In this document: one piece after another, positions 1 through 10,828 of the stretch
How positions within the stretch are numbered: position 1 is the first letter of the stretch
How the letters are laid out: every line of letters starts with the position of its first letter
NCBI GenBank assembly: GCA_029851415.1
Contig: CM056742.1
Coordinates: forward strand, 111,416,246-111,480,245
Length of the DNA stretch: 64,000 nucleotides
DNA from: Eretmocerus hayati
Lineage: Eukaryota > Arthropoda > Insecta > Hymenoptera > Aphelinidae
Direction of reading: 5' to 3'
Position numbers and translations under genes: made by a program
The notes under the pieces: generated by a model
What the model saw: only the letters and a program-made list of their open reading frames with translations
Database searches by the model: none
What the model was told of the DNA's origin: nothing

Positions 1-1855
1 AGCTTTGGAATAAAACGATGGCTCAGAACCGAAAGGAACTATCTGAAAACGTAAGAGTTAAAAGGAACTATCCAAAAATTTTCGGTTGAAAGGAACTTTC
101 TAAAAAATTTTGGTTGAAAGGAACTATCTAAAAGTTTCCATAAAGAAAACTATCCAAAAACTTTTGGTAGAAAAGAACTATCCAAAAACGTAAGAGTTGA
201 AAGGAACTATTTAAAAATGTAAGAATTAAACGGAACTATCTGAAAATTTCTGTTTTAGGAAAGAACTATCTAGAAATTTTTGGTTGAAAGGAACTATCAG
301 AAAACGTAAGAGTTAAAAGGAACTATCTGAAAATGTCTGTTTTAGAAAAGAACTATCTATAAATTTTTGTGAAAGGAACCATCTGTAGATATCTGTAAAA
401 GGAACCATCTGTGAATTTTTGTAAAAGGAACTACCTGTGAATTTTTGTAGAAGTAACTATCTGTGGATTCTTGTAACAGGAAGAATCTTGAAATTTTCGG
501 TCAAAAGGAAGGAACCATCTGTAAATTTCAGGTTTGAGGGAACGATCTACATATAAACTTTTGATTAATAGGACTATCTTTTAGAAACGAACGACTCGAA
601 CGAAGCGTTTTGTCGAATGTGATATGTTCAGTCGTATAAGGCTGGTGATTTGGCCCTTGTCGAGTGTCATCTCAGTGATTTTCCGGCTATCCGGGGTCCT
701 GTCCATCGAGTCATTCTCTGAAGGAAGTCATTCTTCGAGGGCGTGGGAGGATTGAAAAACCAAGAAAGTCGGGTAAACATCGAGAACTTCGGACAGATCT
801 TCCAAATAGTCGGTAACTCTAGTTTCTCAATCTCAGATCAGATCGTGAAGAGAGGACTGTATAATTTTCAGGCATTCTTTTCTGGGACGAAATCAAAAGT
901 TGTCGGAGCGTAGATATTTCTCCTTAATTTGTCAACGTTTCAAGAACATGTCAAAGAACTGCAGATCGATTCAATCTGATGCGTCAGGATGCAATTCCGC
1001 AGAAGGAGCATCAATTTGAGCGTTTTTCAGCGGATTTTTCGCGGTTCTGTACGACAAAAGGAGTGATTTCGGGCCCTAAGGAACTCATTCTCCCACTCGT
1101 TTTGGTATGAGAAGTTGGGGGAAATTAATTTGTGGGCAATGCCTGACAAGAGCCGACTCATCATGCTGATACGCCTAGTCAATTTAGCTCCTTGTCTATA
1201 TAACCACAATATTTTCAAGCTTTAATTCTATTCGAGAGTTCGTCCTACGAATCATCTCACCATATGATTTCGAAGTGAAATCTCCTGGCCTTATACAAGA
1301 TGCCATTAGATCTTGTCCAGGATGTATTGATACAAAGGTATACTTGACAAAAGCCAATTCACTAGCTTTACCTGCCTGGACCCTTTCACATCCTGATATA
1401 GTCCTCTTGATTTTCTGGGTAGCTCTTTCTAACGAAAATTGTTCAGATTGTTCACTGCAACCGAAAATTTACATATAGCTTCATATTACGAAAATTCGCA
1501 GATAGTTCCTTTTGGAAAATTCACAGATAGTTCCTTTCTACCAAAAAATTCTAGATAGTTCTTCCCTGAAACAGAATTTTTTGGATAGTTCCGTTCAATT
1601 CTTACATTCTTGAATATTTCCTTCCAACCTTCACATTTAGAGATAGTTCCTTTCAGCCAAAAATTTACAGATAGTTCTTCTCCAAAACAGAAGTTTCCAG
1701 ATAGTCCCATTTAATTCTTATATTTTTAGATAGTTCCTTTCAATAAAAATTTTCAGATAGTTCCTTCTACAGGAATCTTCGAATAGTTCCTTTCAACTCT
1801 TACGTTTTCAGATAGTTCTTTTTGGTTCTGAGCCATCGAAAAGATCTTTATTCGC
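1..1855. mobile_element. Fold-back element FB1 with ~30-bp subrepeat arms
   Basis: The first ~560 bases repeat a unit containing GGAACTATCTGAAAA and GTAAGAGTTAAAAGG about every 30 bases. Bases ~1480-1850 hold the same unit in reverse complement (TTTTCAGATAGTTCC). The outer ends match as well: GATGGCTCAGAACC near base 18 reappears inverted as GGTTCTGAGCCATC near 1825. This is the architecture of Foldback-type elements, which have long inverted arms of tandem subrepeats. The window begins inside or at the edge of the left arm, so the left boundary is not seen. The middle (600-1480) has no convincing gene. Confidence 0.75.
600..1480. other. Loop of FB1, no gene seen
   Basis: This is the non-repeated centre between the arms of FB1. 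Only short, shadow-like reading frames (60-70 codons) are present, with no recognisable domain or splice structure. Confidence 0.5.
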
Positions 1856-1859
1856 CACA

Positions 1860-2600
1860 TCCTGTTCAGAATATAGAATTAGTTTTTGAGCCAGATGAAA
1901 TGTAATTGGTTTGAGGTCAGGATAATTGATAAGTTTCAAATCAGGTGAATTCACCAAACGGCCAATTGAGTTGATAAGAATAGTTGTTCGATTTCATTTA
2001 AGTTCTCAAATTAATTAGTAGCCAAGCAAGGTGAGTGGAATTCTTCCGTGCATTTGAGTATATATATACATTGATTTTTGATATATTTGATGAGCTGTTG
2101 TAGAATTGAAGTCCAAGTTTTGACGAATGTTATTTAGTCTCAATCATAACCAGAATGCAGCGTCCGGCGGTACCAGATTTTTGCGATCTATATGTAAACA
2201 CACACGGGTATATATATATATATCGCCCGTAAAACCTGGTTTGAAACCTTTTACGTATTTTTTCTACTTTTGCTGTAATTTTACTACCTTTTCTCTACAT
2301 TTACTACTGAACTCATATAATGCTACTAAACTACTAATACTGTACCACTATACCCCAATTTTGCCCGTGTGCGTTCATACTACCTTGACTAACTATATTT
2401 CATATTTAATTCATTCATTAAATATTTCATTTATTCAATTTAATAGTCAATTCAAACTATATTTCATATTTTATATCAAACAAGTTATATTCATACCTCG
2501 CCTAGTTCGTCATTTCTGTCTCAATGAATGAAAATTATGGAAATCTGTTTATCTGTTCGTCATCCTTGATCGCTTCATTTTCTATTGATGAATGACACCC
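1860..2600. other. AT-rich spacer, no gene seen
   Basis: AT-rich sequence with short TA runs near 2060 and 2210. The one 134-codon frame on the plus strand (2127-2531) is composition-driven, rich in Phe, Tyr, Ile and Leu, without a recognisable domain, and is not called. Confidence 0.5.
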
Positions 2601-4769
2601 AATCCTTAGAGTCGCCAACATGCGCACCGGAGTGTTACAAAGGCGCAGATTGAGTGTGCAAGCTCCATAGTTTCGGCTCACGAGGATTTGTCAGTCATCC
2701 GGATCTACAAGATCAATCCTCACAATATGTATCCATTAGCAAAGATTAATCCGTCGCAGATGTAAGGATTGCGTAAGGGAGAATGTTTGTTATACGTTCG
2801 TTGCATCTTTCGGTCCATTTCACCTTTGCCATAAATATACATGCTCGGATGGATTTTCAAATGATGAATGATCGATGAATGAAATGAAATAAGAAATAAC
2901 ATGATATAATATGAAATGATAAGAATCGAAAGAACGGAATGAAATCCGAAGATGAATGGATGATTTGTGAAAGAGATGTGAAGTCGATGGTTTGAAACGA
3001 TGCTGGAAGATTGAATGGTATCAATCGGGAAGAAATGAGGAAGTTTAATAGAAAATGAGAAGAAATGAATCAAATCGAATGATAAGGATGATAATTGTAT
3101 CTAGAGGTTGCCTCACCCCCCTATTCGGTACTGAATCCGGACGCAACAGCTGCACCCGTAGGCGGCTTACCTGCGTACAAGGATTCATCGTCCAGTAGAC
3201 GATCATTGACATATGAGTTGATATTGGTTTATGATGATTGGCAATGATATGAGAGAATTCTGAATGAGTGAATGAAATAGAAAAACAAGACGATGATTTT
3301 GTTTAAAGGATGTGGAGTGGATGATTTGAAATGGTGCTGAATGAGTGAATCGAATGAAAATCAATGAAAAAGAATTATTTCGATTTTGGGATGTGTAGCG
3401 AATCATATGAGGCAATGGTGGATGAGTGAATGATATGAGACAATCCTGGATGAGTGAATGATATGAGATAATGGCAAATGTGTAGTGAACTATTTCAGAT
3501 GATGCTGTATGAGTGAATGAAATGGAATTTGATGGGAAACTTGAACTGATTGTGGAATATGGAACGAACGATATGAGATAATGGAGGATGAGTGAATGAT
3601 ATGAAAAGAAATGAGAAGAAAAAATGAAAAATGAAATGAGTCAAATGATAAAAAATGGTAACGGAGAAGATAATTCGCCTCACTCCCCTATTTGGGTATA
3701 AATCCGAACGCAACATCTGCACCCTGAGGCGGCTTATCTGCGTACAGGGATTTTTCGCAAAATAGGCGGTGATTGGCATACGTGCAGGTGAATTTTGAAG
3801 CTGAATGAATGCTTTATTACTGTGAGATATGGAGCGAATGATGCGAGATAATGCTGGATGAGTGAATGTAATGCAATGAGAAAAAAATTATTTTGTTTGT
3901 GAGATGTGGAGCGAATAATTTGAAATGGTGCTGGACGAGTGGATGGGATAAAATTTGATGGAAAGAAAATGATTTTAATCCTAGATTGTGGAGTGAATGA
4001 TATGAGATAATGGTGAATGTGGAGTGAACGATTTGGAATGATGCTGGATGAGTGAATTAAATGAGATCAAATGAGGAACTTGGATTGATTATTGGATGTG
4101 GAGCAAATTATCTGAGATGATGGCGGATAAGTGCATGGTACGAAAAGGAATGAGGAAATGAAATGAGCAATGAAATGGAATGAAATGAATCGAATGATAA
4201 AAATAGCGACGAAGGAGTAAAATTTGCCTCACCCTCTTATTTGGGGATGAATCCGGACGCAGCATTTGCACCCGGAGGCGGCTTACCTGCGTACAAAGAT
4301 TTATTGCCAAGTAGGTGATCATTGACGTCTGAAAAAGTGCATTTCGAAGATGAATGATTTGAGAAGTGAATGATGTGAAATGAAATTGGATGAGTGAATG
4401 ATCCGGAATGAAAAGAAATGAGGAAATGGGGTGAATGATGTAATGAAATAAAATAAGATAATGAAGCGGAATGAAAAATGAATTGAAAGGTGTGCGGAGA
4501 GCGAATTCCGAAGATAATTGGATGATTCTGTACGAGAGATGTGAAGTGAATCATTTAAAATGGTGCTGGATGAGTGAATGAAGTGGAATCTGATTTTAAA
4601 AGATAATTTTCATGATCGGATATGGAGCGAATGATACGAGATGATGCTGGATGAGTGAATGAAATGAAATGCAAGAAGATGATTCGATTCATAGGACGTG
4701 GAATGAATCATGCGAAACGATGCTGGATAAGTTGGTGAAATTGCATGGGAACAATGATATTGTTTAGGG
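2600..4769. repeat. Complex satellite with GATGAGTGAATG subrepeats and a ~555-bp higher-order unit
   Basis: The stretch is dominated by degenerate copies of a short unit around GATGAGTGAATG and ATGAGATAATG. A GC-richer block recurs at about 3111-3215, 3680-3780 and 4226-4326, spaced 569 and 546 bases. It starts with CCTCAC, contains GAATCCGGACGCA and GGCGGCTTACCTGCGTAC, and ends near GATCATTGACG. On the minus strand this block reads TACGCAGGTAAGCCGCC, which resembles a splice donor, but no gene can be built from it. The LTR retroelement downstream abuts this satellite at base 4770, so it appears to have inserted into it. Confidence 0.7.
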
Positions 4770-4904
4770 TGTTATGACCGGACCTGATAGGTCCGGGTAA
4801 CAAATATATTTATTTTAGAGTAGGTTTTTGGACATTGAAGGGCGGCCTGCCCTGTTGCACTCACCTTATTCAAAATTGTAGACAAGAATATGAATACGCT
4901 TTTG

Positions 4905-4931
4905 ATGTATATATATATATATATATATATC
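4905..4931. repeat. (TA)n microsatellite
   Basis: A run of alternating TA of about 25 bases inside the LTR. Confidence 0.8.
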
Positions 4932-5394
4932 GTTCAAATTTTGAAAAAGGAAATATGCATATTAATCATCAGGGAGAAGGTCAACTTAATTAATAAATAT
5001 TGATTTGAGAATAATTCGATTTATGCTAATTTTGAATTGGACTATACAAAGGTAACAACGATAGATTTAATATACTAAACTTAAATGGTAGATTTTCTTA
5101 GACTTACAATTATATTGATACTGAATTCTACTCGAGGATTCCCAGCTCTGCGGGTCAAGATATCCTGGAGGCTGATAGACAGGTTGATTAGCTCGTTCTC
5201 GGGATGACACCGGAGATGCGCGGCGGGATTCAGTCGACTCAGTCTCTCACTTAGAAATTTACTTTGTCGTGCTCAACACTTGGGTAAAATCTGCGCGTGA
5301 GTTTAAGAGTAACGTTTCAAGACTGATCAATCAACTGCTGTTGACACTCAATTTTTATAGCTTTGTGGTTATGAAATTTTGACCTGTTTTTTTG

Positions 5395-5437
5395 GCCGTG
5401 CGCGTAACTCGGAGTTACTGTGGGTTACGCGCACGGC
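5395..5437. promoter_or_regulatory. Perfect 14-bp hairpin inside the LTR
   Basis: GCCGTGCGCGTAAC at 5395-5408 is followed after 15 bases by its exact reverse complement at 5424-5437. The GC-rich stem is conspicuous in AT-rich DNA. A role in transcript processing or LTR regulation is an inference only. Confidence 0.6.
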
Positions 5438-5587
5438 GACAACAATGCGCTGAATCAACCTGTCTTCATAATTCTGATTGCTTAATTAAATAAAGGTTAC
5501 TCAAAAGACAAGCAATCCTCAATCGCAACTCAGCAATTCACAACTTCTTTGGGTAATTGAATCACCTCGGAATGGCGGGACGCCACA

Positions 5588-5603
5588 TCTCCCCCCCCCC
5601 CAG
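5588..5603 (-). promoter_or_regulatory. Polypurine tract next to the 3' LTR
   Basis: TCT followed by ~12 C on the plus strand reads as a long G run plus AGA on the minus strand, immediately 5' of the LTR start. This is the place where plus-strand DNA synthesis of LTR elements is primed. The homopolymer is also prone to sequencing error in its length. Confidence 0.55.
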
Positions 5604-5670
5604 ACCATTCCCGTCCCGGGAATGCATCCAGCAGGGGCGCCGTGGTCCAACCTCCCAATGACCCGATTAC

Positions 5671-6087
5671 TCAAAGCTGTAAAGATGTATTTTGTGTCAT
5701 GCGTTCAATGTGATTCTTACAACTTTTGCATTGGAAAGTTCTCACATTGTTCTTCCTCAGGCATGAAATATCCGCCCTGGCTTTGCTGCAGGTTCTGCAT
5801 TTTGCCCATCTAGTCGGCGATATTGCGTGAGCATGCTTGCACAAATAGCACCAACTTTTACTTCTTCCACCTGCCTTTTTCCGTTCCCTATATATTCTGG
5901 CTCGTATCCTATTTTGTTGTCTTATCCTAATTTTTTTTGAATCGTCAATATCAAAATTCATGCCATTTTCCTTCGATGTAGCTGGCATTAAATCTCCTTT
6001 TTCACGTTCTGTGGCTCCTTCATTTTCGGCGTAACTTGAAATTGATTTCTGACCCGAGAAATCGAATGAAATTAAATTTTTGCTCAT
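5671..6087 (-). pseudogene. ORF4 C-terminal part: basic plus Cys-rich protein
   Basis: This 138-codon frame lies between env and the 3' LTR of the errantivirus-like element and is in the same frame as the 385-codon frame upstream, from which it is separated by one TGA and ~25 open codons. An Arg/Lys-rich stretch in the middle (for example RIRARIYRERKKAGGR) precedes a Cys-rich domain with the spacing C-x2-C-x13-C-x2-C-x8-C-x10-C-x2-C, which looks like a zinc-binding fold. A basic region plus a zinc fold suggests nucleic-acid binding. No family is recognised. It could be an accessory gene of the element or a captured host exon. The stop upstream may be decay, or less likely a recoded stop. Confidence 0.55.
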
Positions 6088-6162
6088 TTCTGCCTCGGGT
6101 TCAGGAGATATGAGCTCATAATGTGGTCCTGGTACAAGTGTGATCCATTGATCTTGCGGCAG

Positions 6163-7320
6163 TCATACATCACTAATTACTTTAATGGAAGGCTTCCCAT
6201 TTAATGATGAGGCTCTTTGCTCGATGTCTGGAGTCGAGCTAAAAATGGGTAATTCCACGTCCAGTAGTTCATTTCCCTGTTGATGATTTGTTTGATTCTC
6301 CGTTATGCATGACGGGCTTGATGATGAGATATATACCAAGTCGGGGAGAGCGAGCGTGGGTGGGGGCCGGTTGGCGAGAAACGTGGCCCGTGGTGGCTCA
6401 CTATTTCGCGTGTCGTCTGCTGGGTTAGCAGTTACGCGTGATGCACCTGTTATGCGTGATGCGGCATGCTCAGTGTCGTAGTTCACCACAACTTGACCAC
6501 GTGGACTAAAGGAACTTTTGGCACTTATCTGGGAATTGTGTGGTGCGTCTCCCACGTTTGATGTATTATATGGAATGCTGTCATGGTGATTTGATGGTGT
6601 GTCGTCGTCCACCTCTTTATCAGTAGGATTGCTATTCTTGCGAATACCAATGTATTCATATGGTTCAAAAATTTCACAATCTATAAGTGGGACCACTGAT
6701 ATACTCACATCCCGCACTTTGCTCGATGTTTGAGTTTCCACATTGCACTCTTCCTCGGCTGGCACCATGATGGTCTGTGTCTCGATGGATTTTGTTAATA
6801 ATGATAAGTCCAGATCTTCGTTAAAATTTTCACCATATAGCTGCAAAAAGTCACTATATATTCTAACAGAGTTCTCTAATTTTTTTCGTTTCATGAGCAC
6901 ATCTTGTTTTGCTGCATCATTTAACACTTGCGCTACCCTACACTCTTCTACAACACTTGCGATTACACTTTCGAAATTTGTTTTTAATGATTCTAAGTTT
7001 TTCTCCATCGCAACTCGGCTGTATTCTTCTACTGTAGCTGCTTGTTGATTATCACGTGGCGAGGTTCCACGTTCAATTTCCATGCGGTCAGTCGGTAATT
7101 GCTCGGTTGCTGCATGGGAGAGTAAAAAGGCCATGGTGGCGCCATCTCTTGGTTGCTCGGGCAAGTAGCGGTGTGGCGCGGAGATTTGAATCACAGGACA
7201 TCGTGTGTGAAGTGTATGTATTATTACAAATGGACGTTTATATGTTCGATATCTAAATTGTGTTCTATGTAAATTTTGCGTGTTGCGATTGAATACTGTA
7301 TTCCTCCGAGTAACCTTCAT
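6163..7320 (-). pseudogene. ORF4 N-terminal part, unrecognised protein of an LTR element
   Basis: This 385-codon frame is downstream of env and upstream of the 3' LTR. The first ~60 residues are Arg/Thr-rich; translation may really begin at an internal Met near residue 63 or 79. Residues ~95-175 form a helical, charged segment (LESLKTNFESVIASVVEECR and following). The rest is acidic, Ser/Pro/Asn-rich and probably disordered. It ends at a TGA in the sequence GTA-TGA-CTG, after which the same frame stays open to 5671, giving about 550 codons in total. No domain is recognised. Errantiviruses normally carry only gag, pol and env, so a long fourth frame is unusual. It is separated from env by 750 AT-rich bases. 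Confidence 0.5.
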
Positions 7321-8069
7321 TTTACATGAATAATCTTGTTATAAATACTACATCATCTCTTATCGTAAAATTAAAGGCGGCCTTATACAATATAATATAT
7401 ACATATAATAAATTTATAAATCCACTTACACACGTATATATATACATATATATTCTCCAAGTCAAGTTTTTTCTTTCAAATTTTCAATTTTTTTTTTTTA
7501 AATTCTCTGAAATTCAAAATGCATGAAGTATTCGTATCATGGCAACCCTATACAACATACATATGTTTTATTTATTTGTCTATTTATATATTCATTTATT
7601 TATTTACTAATCATTATATATATATATATATATTCATTTTTTCCTATATTTATATATTTCCAAATTGTTTGAATTTCAAAATCCATTCGAAACGATTCTG
7701 TGGAATTACAGGTAAACTCGCCTTTTTTTTTTTTTATTGTTAGGTCATCGTGAAAAGAAAAATCCCTGATATTAATTCTAGATCGTACATCTAAATAATA
7801 TTACTACTGATATTATAAACTACAGTCATAATAAATATGATCTGGAGGGAGTGCAGAACATCATTTCCTCCGTATGCTATCATGTATGCATATATCATCT
7901 TCAAAATTCTACGAAAAGAAAGAGAAAAATTGAATATATATGTTCTGGAACATCGCACGTTGTCACTTCTGTCTTCAGCGTTTATACGCGTCACTTGGGT
8001 GTTGAGTTATTTCCAATATGCGGCCAAATGGTCAGCAAGAGTTATGCGTGATCGACATCGGTCAAGATC
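7321..8069. other. AT-rich spacer between env and ORF4
   Basis: About 750 bases, very AT-rich, with a (TA)n stretch near 7616-7632 and poly-T runs near 7490 and 7722. No gene is supported. It could hold a splice acceptor or promoter serving ORF4, but nothing decisive is seen. Confidence 0.5.
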
Positions 8070-9683
8070 TTAAGGATAGTCTACGTCTTGTGTCGGTAAT
8101 AAAGATAATTGTGGGTGCAGTTGTGGTGAAACATGTATAAATGACGTTTCTTGTTGAGTATTCTCAGGAAGGGCTGGAAGTAATGAGGTTATTAAGGGTA
8201 CCAGGGCTTTGGTCACAGGAGTAGACTCTGGAATGGCGGGGGGTGGTGATAGTGGTCTTGTTACTGTCCTGTGTACTGTGCTTTTCTGTGACAAATGTTG
8301 CGGGTCGTCTGTTTGGATGATAAAGGGTGGGTTCGGTCTCTTGTTTTTTCTCAATTTTAGGCATTGCTCTATTTTTCTAATACATATGCAGAAAACAATT
8401 GCTATTACAACAGTCGAACATAATGATGCTCCTAGATAGCTATGGAAGGTATTCATTACTCTCTTTTGTTTAGCTACTCCTCTATATTGTTTCTCTATCT
8501 CGCCTAATGCCACTGAATCGCCGTTTGATAACCAGGCGTCGAGTCTTTCATAAATTTCGTGATTCGCGTCTTTTAGTGCTGACTGAGTATCTTCGGACAA
8601 AAGGCTTGTGATATCCAGCTGGAATTCTGGTTCATAGGAAAATGAATAATCCATATCAATTTTATTAATTCCAAAAAGCGAGAAATTACTAGCGTGCGCC
8701 GTGCATAGTCCGTTAATTGATAGAATGCCAGTTCTGTTCAGTACAATTTCGGTTTTGGATTCGTCAGCACAAATTAAACCCATACGTATAGCTATGGTTG
8801 TAGAAAACAGCCACTCATTTGTAGATTGTAATCTCTTGAAATAGGGAGTGTTTGCCGACGATATTACGTAATTACATGATCTTAGGTTGCCCGGTGACGT
8901 TTTTGCCAAGAGTTCAAATTCACATGGATCTTCAGCGTGACTAACTCGTATCGGTTCTACAGCGTCACATAGTGTAGTATGGTTCCGGTCTATGCAGTCT
9001 TGTAATTGGTTCTCTCGAAAAAGAATGTATGTACGAAAGTTTTTTGATACAAATATGTCTGAGAATTCCGGTATGATGGAAATGAATGAGTTCTGAGTTC
9101 TTACTACTTTCGTCGGGGTTGGCAAACTGTGAATTTTATAGTGCATAAATTGGGTAGCATCTGCTATTGGGAAGGTTAAAGTTACGACAAGCCTTTGATG
9201 TGTTATGTGCACGTAGGTTTTTGATATCGAAAAAAGGTATTCTGGGGTGATTTTCTCTTTGTCCCATCGGTGGGCATGATTAGCTCTGTAATTGTTAACG
9301 TCATGTAAAATGTCTTGTAATTGCTCGTGGTTCAACATCAGTGGATGTAAGTGCCCCCTTGCTGTTACCTCAATAGCATTGACAAGAGTTTTGTATGAAG
9401 AAATAGAATGCTGTAGGGCCATTTCAAATTCCGTCACCCATAACTCTAAATTCTCTCTGAGAGTTAGTTCGTTTATGGTGTTTGATGAAGAAGCAAAATC
9501 CTTTGATAATTTGTTGTGTAATATTTCTACTCCGTTTCTCTGTGAATTCACGGACTTGTGAATGTTATCTAATTCAGATCTCAATATATGCGTGCTCTCT
9601 GATGCGAGTAATGATATGTTCTGGTTCCTGTCATACAAGTCATTCACTTGTTTGGTTATCAAGTCGAGATCGTCAGCGTCCAT
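8070..9683 (-). pseudogene. env: Env-like glycoprotein, C-terminal (transmembrane) part, errantivirus type
   Basis: This frame continues the env frame that starts at 10133, after a single in-frame TAA at 9696-9698 and four codons. The first ~100 residues are heptad-like helical sequence, as follows the fusion peptide in insect errantivirus and baculovirus F-type envelopes. Cysteines cluster at residues 230-330. A membrane anchor lies at about residues 418-434, and a ~100-residue cytoplasmic tail rich in Pro follows (for example PLSPPPAIPES). The length (537 residues) fits the membrane subunit of such envelopes. The in-frame stop shows that this copy is inactive as a full-length envelope. Assignment is by architecture, not by search. 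Confidence 0.7.
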
Positions 9684-9695
9684 AGTCCCAAATAA

Positions 9696-10133
9696 TTAGC
9701 GGTTCACCCATCCCACTATTTCCAAAGGAGGGCCCCTCTTTCTTATATTGTGCCCTTTAATTGAGTCGGGTTGTGGCACTGACGGGATGGCAAAATATTC
9801 TGTAAGGTCTGATTGTAAGTCGTCGAGGGTGTGTAACATAGTTTCTAACTTTGCAAAAGGGATGAGTCGGTCACAGTCCGCTAATTTCCGAATACACCGT
9901 TCTCTAACAGCCTTCAATTGCTTCTCCCTCCAATCATTTTTCTCTAATAATTTATCACAATTTATAACTATCGAGAGTCTCCATTCTGATTTGATTATTC
10001 TTCCCTCGCCAAAATACTCGAAGTAAATGCCTGGATTTTTCGAGATATGCGTGAGTCTATGAGTTATGTTCATACTACCCGATATAACTCTGAAATACAG
10101 GGCGCCAATCCACAAGAAAGTCAGAAGTATCAT
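9696..10133 (-). pseudogene. env: Env-like glycoprotein, N-terminal part, ending at an in-frame stop
   Basis: The frame starts with a hydrophobic segment that looks like a signal peptide (MILLTFLWIGALYF) and continues with about 110 residues of surface subunit (PGIYFEYFGEG near residue 34). It ends with a basic, furin-like site (RKRG) followed by a short apolar segment that would be the start of the fusion peptide. A TAA at 9696-9698 then interrupts the frame, which resumes immediately. It lies downstream of the integrase, as expected for env of gypsy-type elements, and starts about 50 bases after the last integrase frame. The surface subunit is short. Confidence 0.65.
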
Positions 10134-10182
10134 TCTGCTTCGCGTTTCGCGTACGCCTGTAACAACAAAACAACAATAGCTA

Positions 10183-10422
10183 TCAATTATATGCGCGCTT
10201 CACTTTGTCAATATGCTTTAAGAAAGTTTCCCCGGTCGAAGTTTCTAGCAGAACATTATTATTTCGATACACTTCTTTGATTTTGAATTTCCCATTGAAA
10301 AACTTGTCTAATTTGCCTTTTCTTGGTTCCTCTAGAACGTATACCTCCATCCCCACCTTGAGGTCTTTAGGCTTCTTATTCTTATCATATCGAAATTTTG
10401 TCTGATTCTTAGAATCAATCAA
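10183..10422 (-). pseudogene. pol: Pol, integrase C-terminal domain fragment
   Basis: The 79-residue frame contains LKVGMEVYVLEEPRKGKLD and FNGKFKIKEVY, the pattern of the C-terminal DNA-binding domain of Ty3/gypsy integrases, and ends with DKVKRAYN. It lies in a different frame from the catalytic-core fragment upstream, so at least one frameshift separates them. It is followed after about 50 bases by env. Confidence 0.75.
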
Positions 10423-10463
10423 ATTTTCTCTAGCTTTTCTTTGGAAATCGGCGAGGACTTTAA

Positions 10464-10817
10464 TCAGATTGACAGATATGAGCTGTATGTTTCAAGTTCA
10501 AATTCGTCAGGGTATTTGTCTACTGTCCGGGCTTTGCGTCCGTAAATTATCTCGAAAGGGGCGAATCCTGTCGAAGCGTGGACCGAGGTATTGTACTCAA
10601 AGCTCGCGAAGGGCACGATCATATCCCAATCTTGTCTTTGCTCAGCCTTAGTTCTGATGTAGCTCCCTAACATGGCGTGACTGCGTTCGAGAGACGCATT
10701 CCCTTGGGGGTGATAACTTGTGGTCGTAATTAGCTTGATACCAAAAACTGTTGCTAGTTCTTTGAGAAGTCGGTTCTTAAAACTGGTGCCTCTGTCATTC
10801 AAAATTATTCTGGGCAC
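10464..10817 (-). pseudogene. pol: Pol, integrase catalytic core fragment
   Basis: This frame carries the second half of a retroviral-type integrase core. It has the second catalytic Asp in ILNDRGTSFKN and the catalytic Glu in YHPQGNASLERSH. The first Asp (AIDTVGPLP) is in the preceding frame, which ends about 15 bases upstream in another phase. A C-terminal motif FEIIYGRKAR follows. The frame changes at both ends show a decayed pol. Confidence 0.85.
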
Positions 10818-10828
10818 ACCAAAATTTG

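Larger units (their letters stand above)
4770..5587 (-). repeat. Probable 3' LTR of the errantivirus-like element
   Basis: On the plus strand this segment starts TGTTATGACC and ends GACGCCACA, so on the element's own (minus) strand it runs TGTGGCGTC...GGTCATAACA, with the TG...CA ends usual for LTRs. It lies directly after a purine-rich tract and abuts a different sequence type (satellite) at 4770. A near-perfect palindrome (ACCGGACCT, 3-base loop, AGGTCCGGGT) sits at the outer end. An AATAAA-type signal on the minus strand occurs near 4810. No second copy was found near 17 kb, so the call rests on the ends, the polypurine tract and the position, not on a matching LTR pair. Confidence 0.55.

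Noticed and set aside
2127..2531. 134-codon frame
   Set aside because: AT-driven composition rich in Phe, Tyr and Ile, with no domain and no splice context.
3110..3215. Possible tRNA- or small-RNA-like sequence in the GC-rich satellite block
   Set aside because: No cloverleaf or conserved tRNA boxes could be laid out; the block is repeated with the satellite.
6088..6165. Programmed TGA readthrough joining the two halves of ORF4
   Set aside because: Not claimed as a feature: the same element has other clear inactivating stops, so decay is the simpler explanation.
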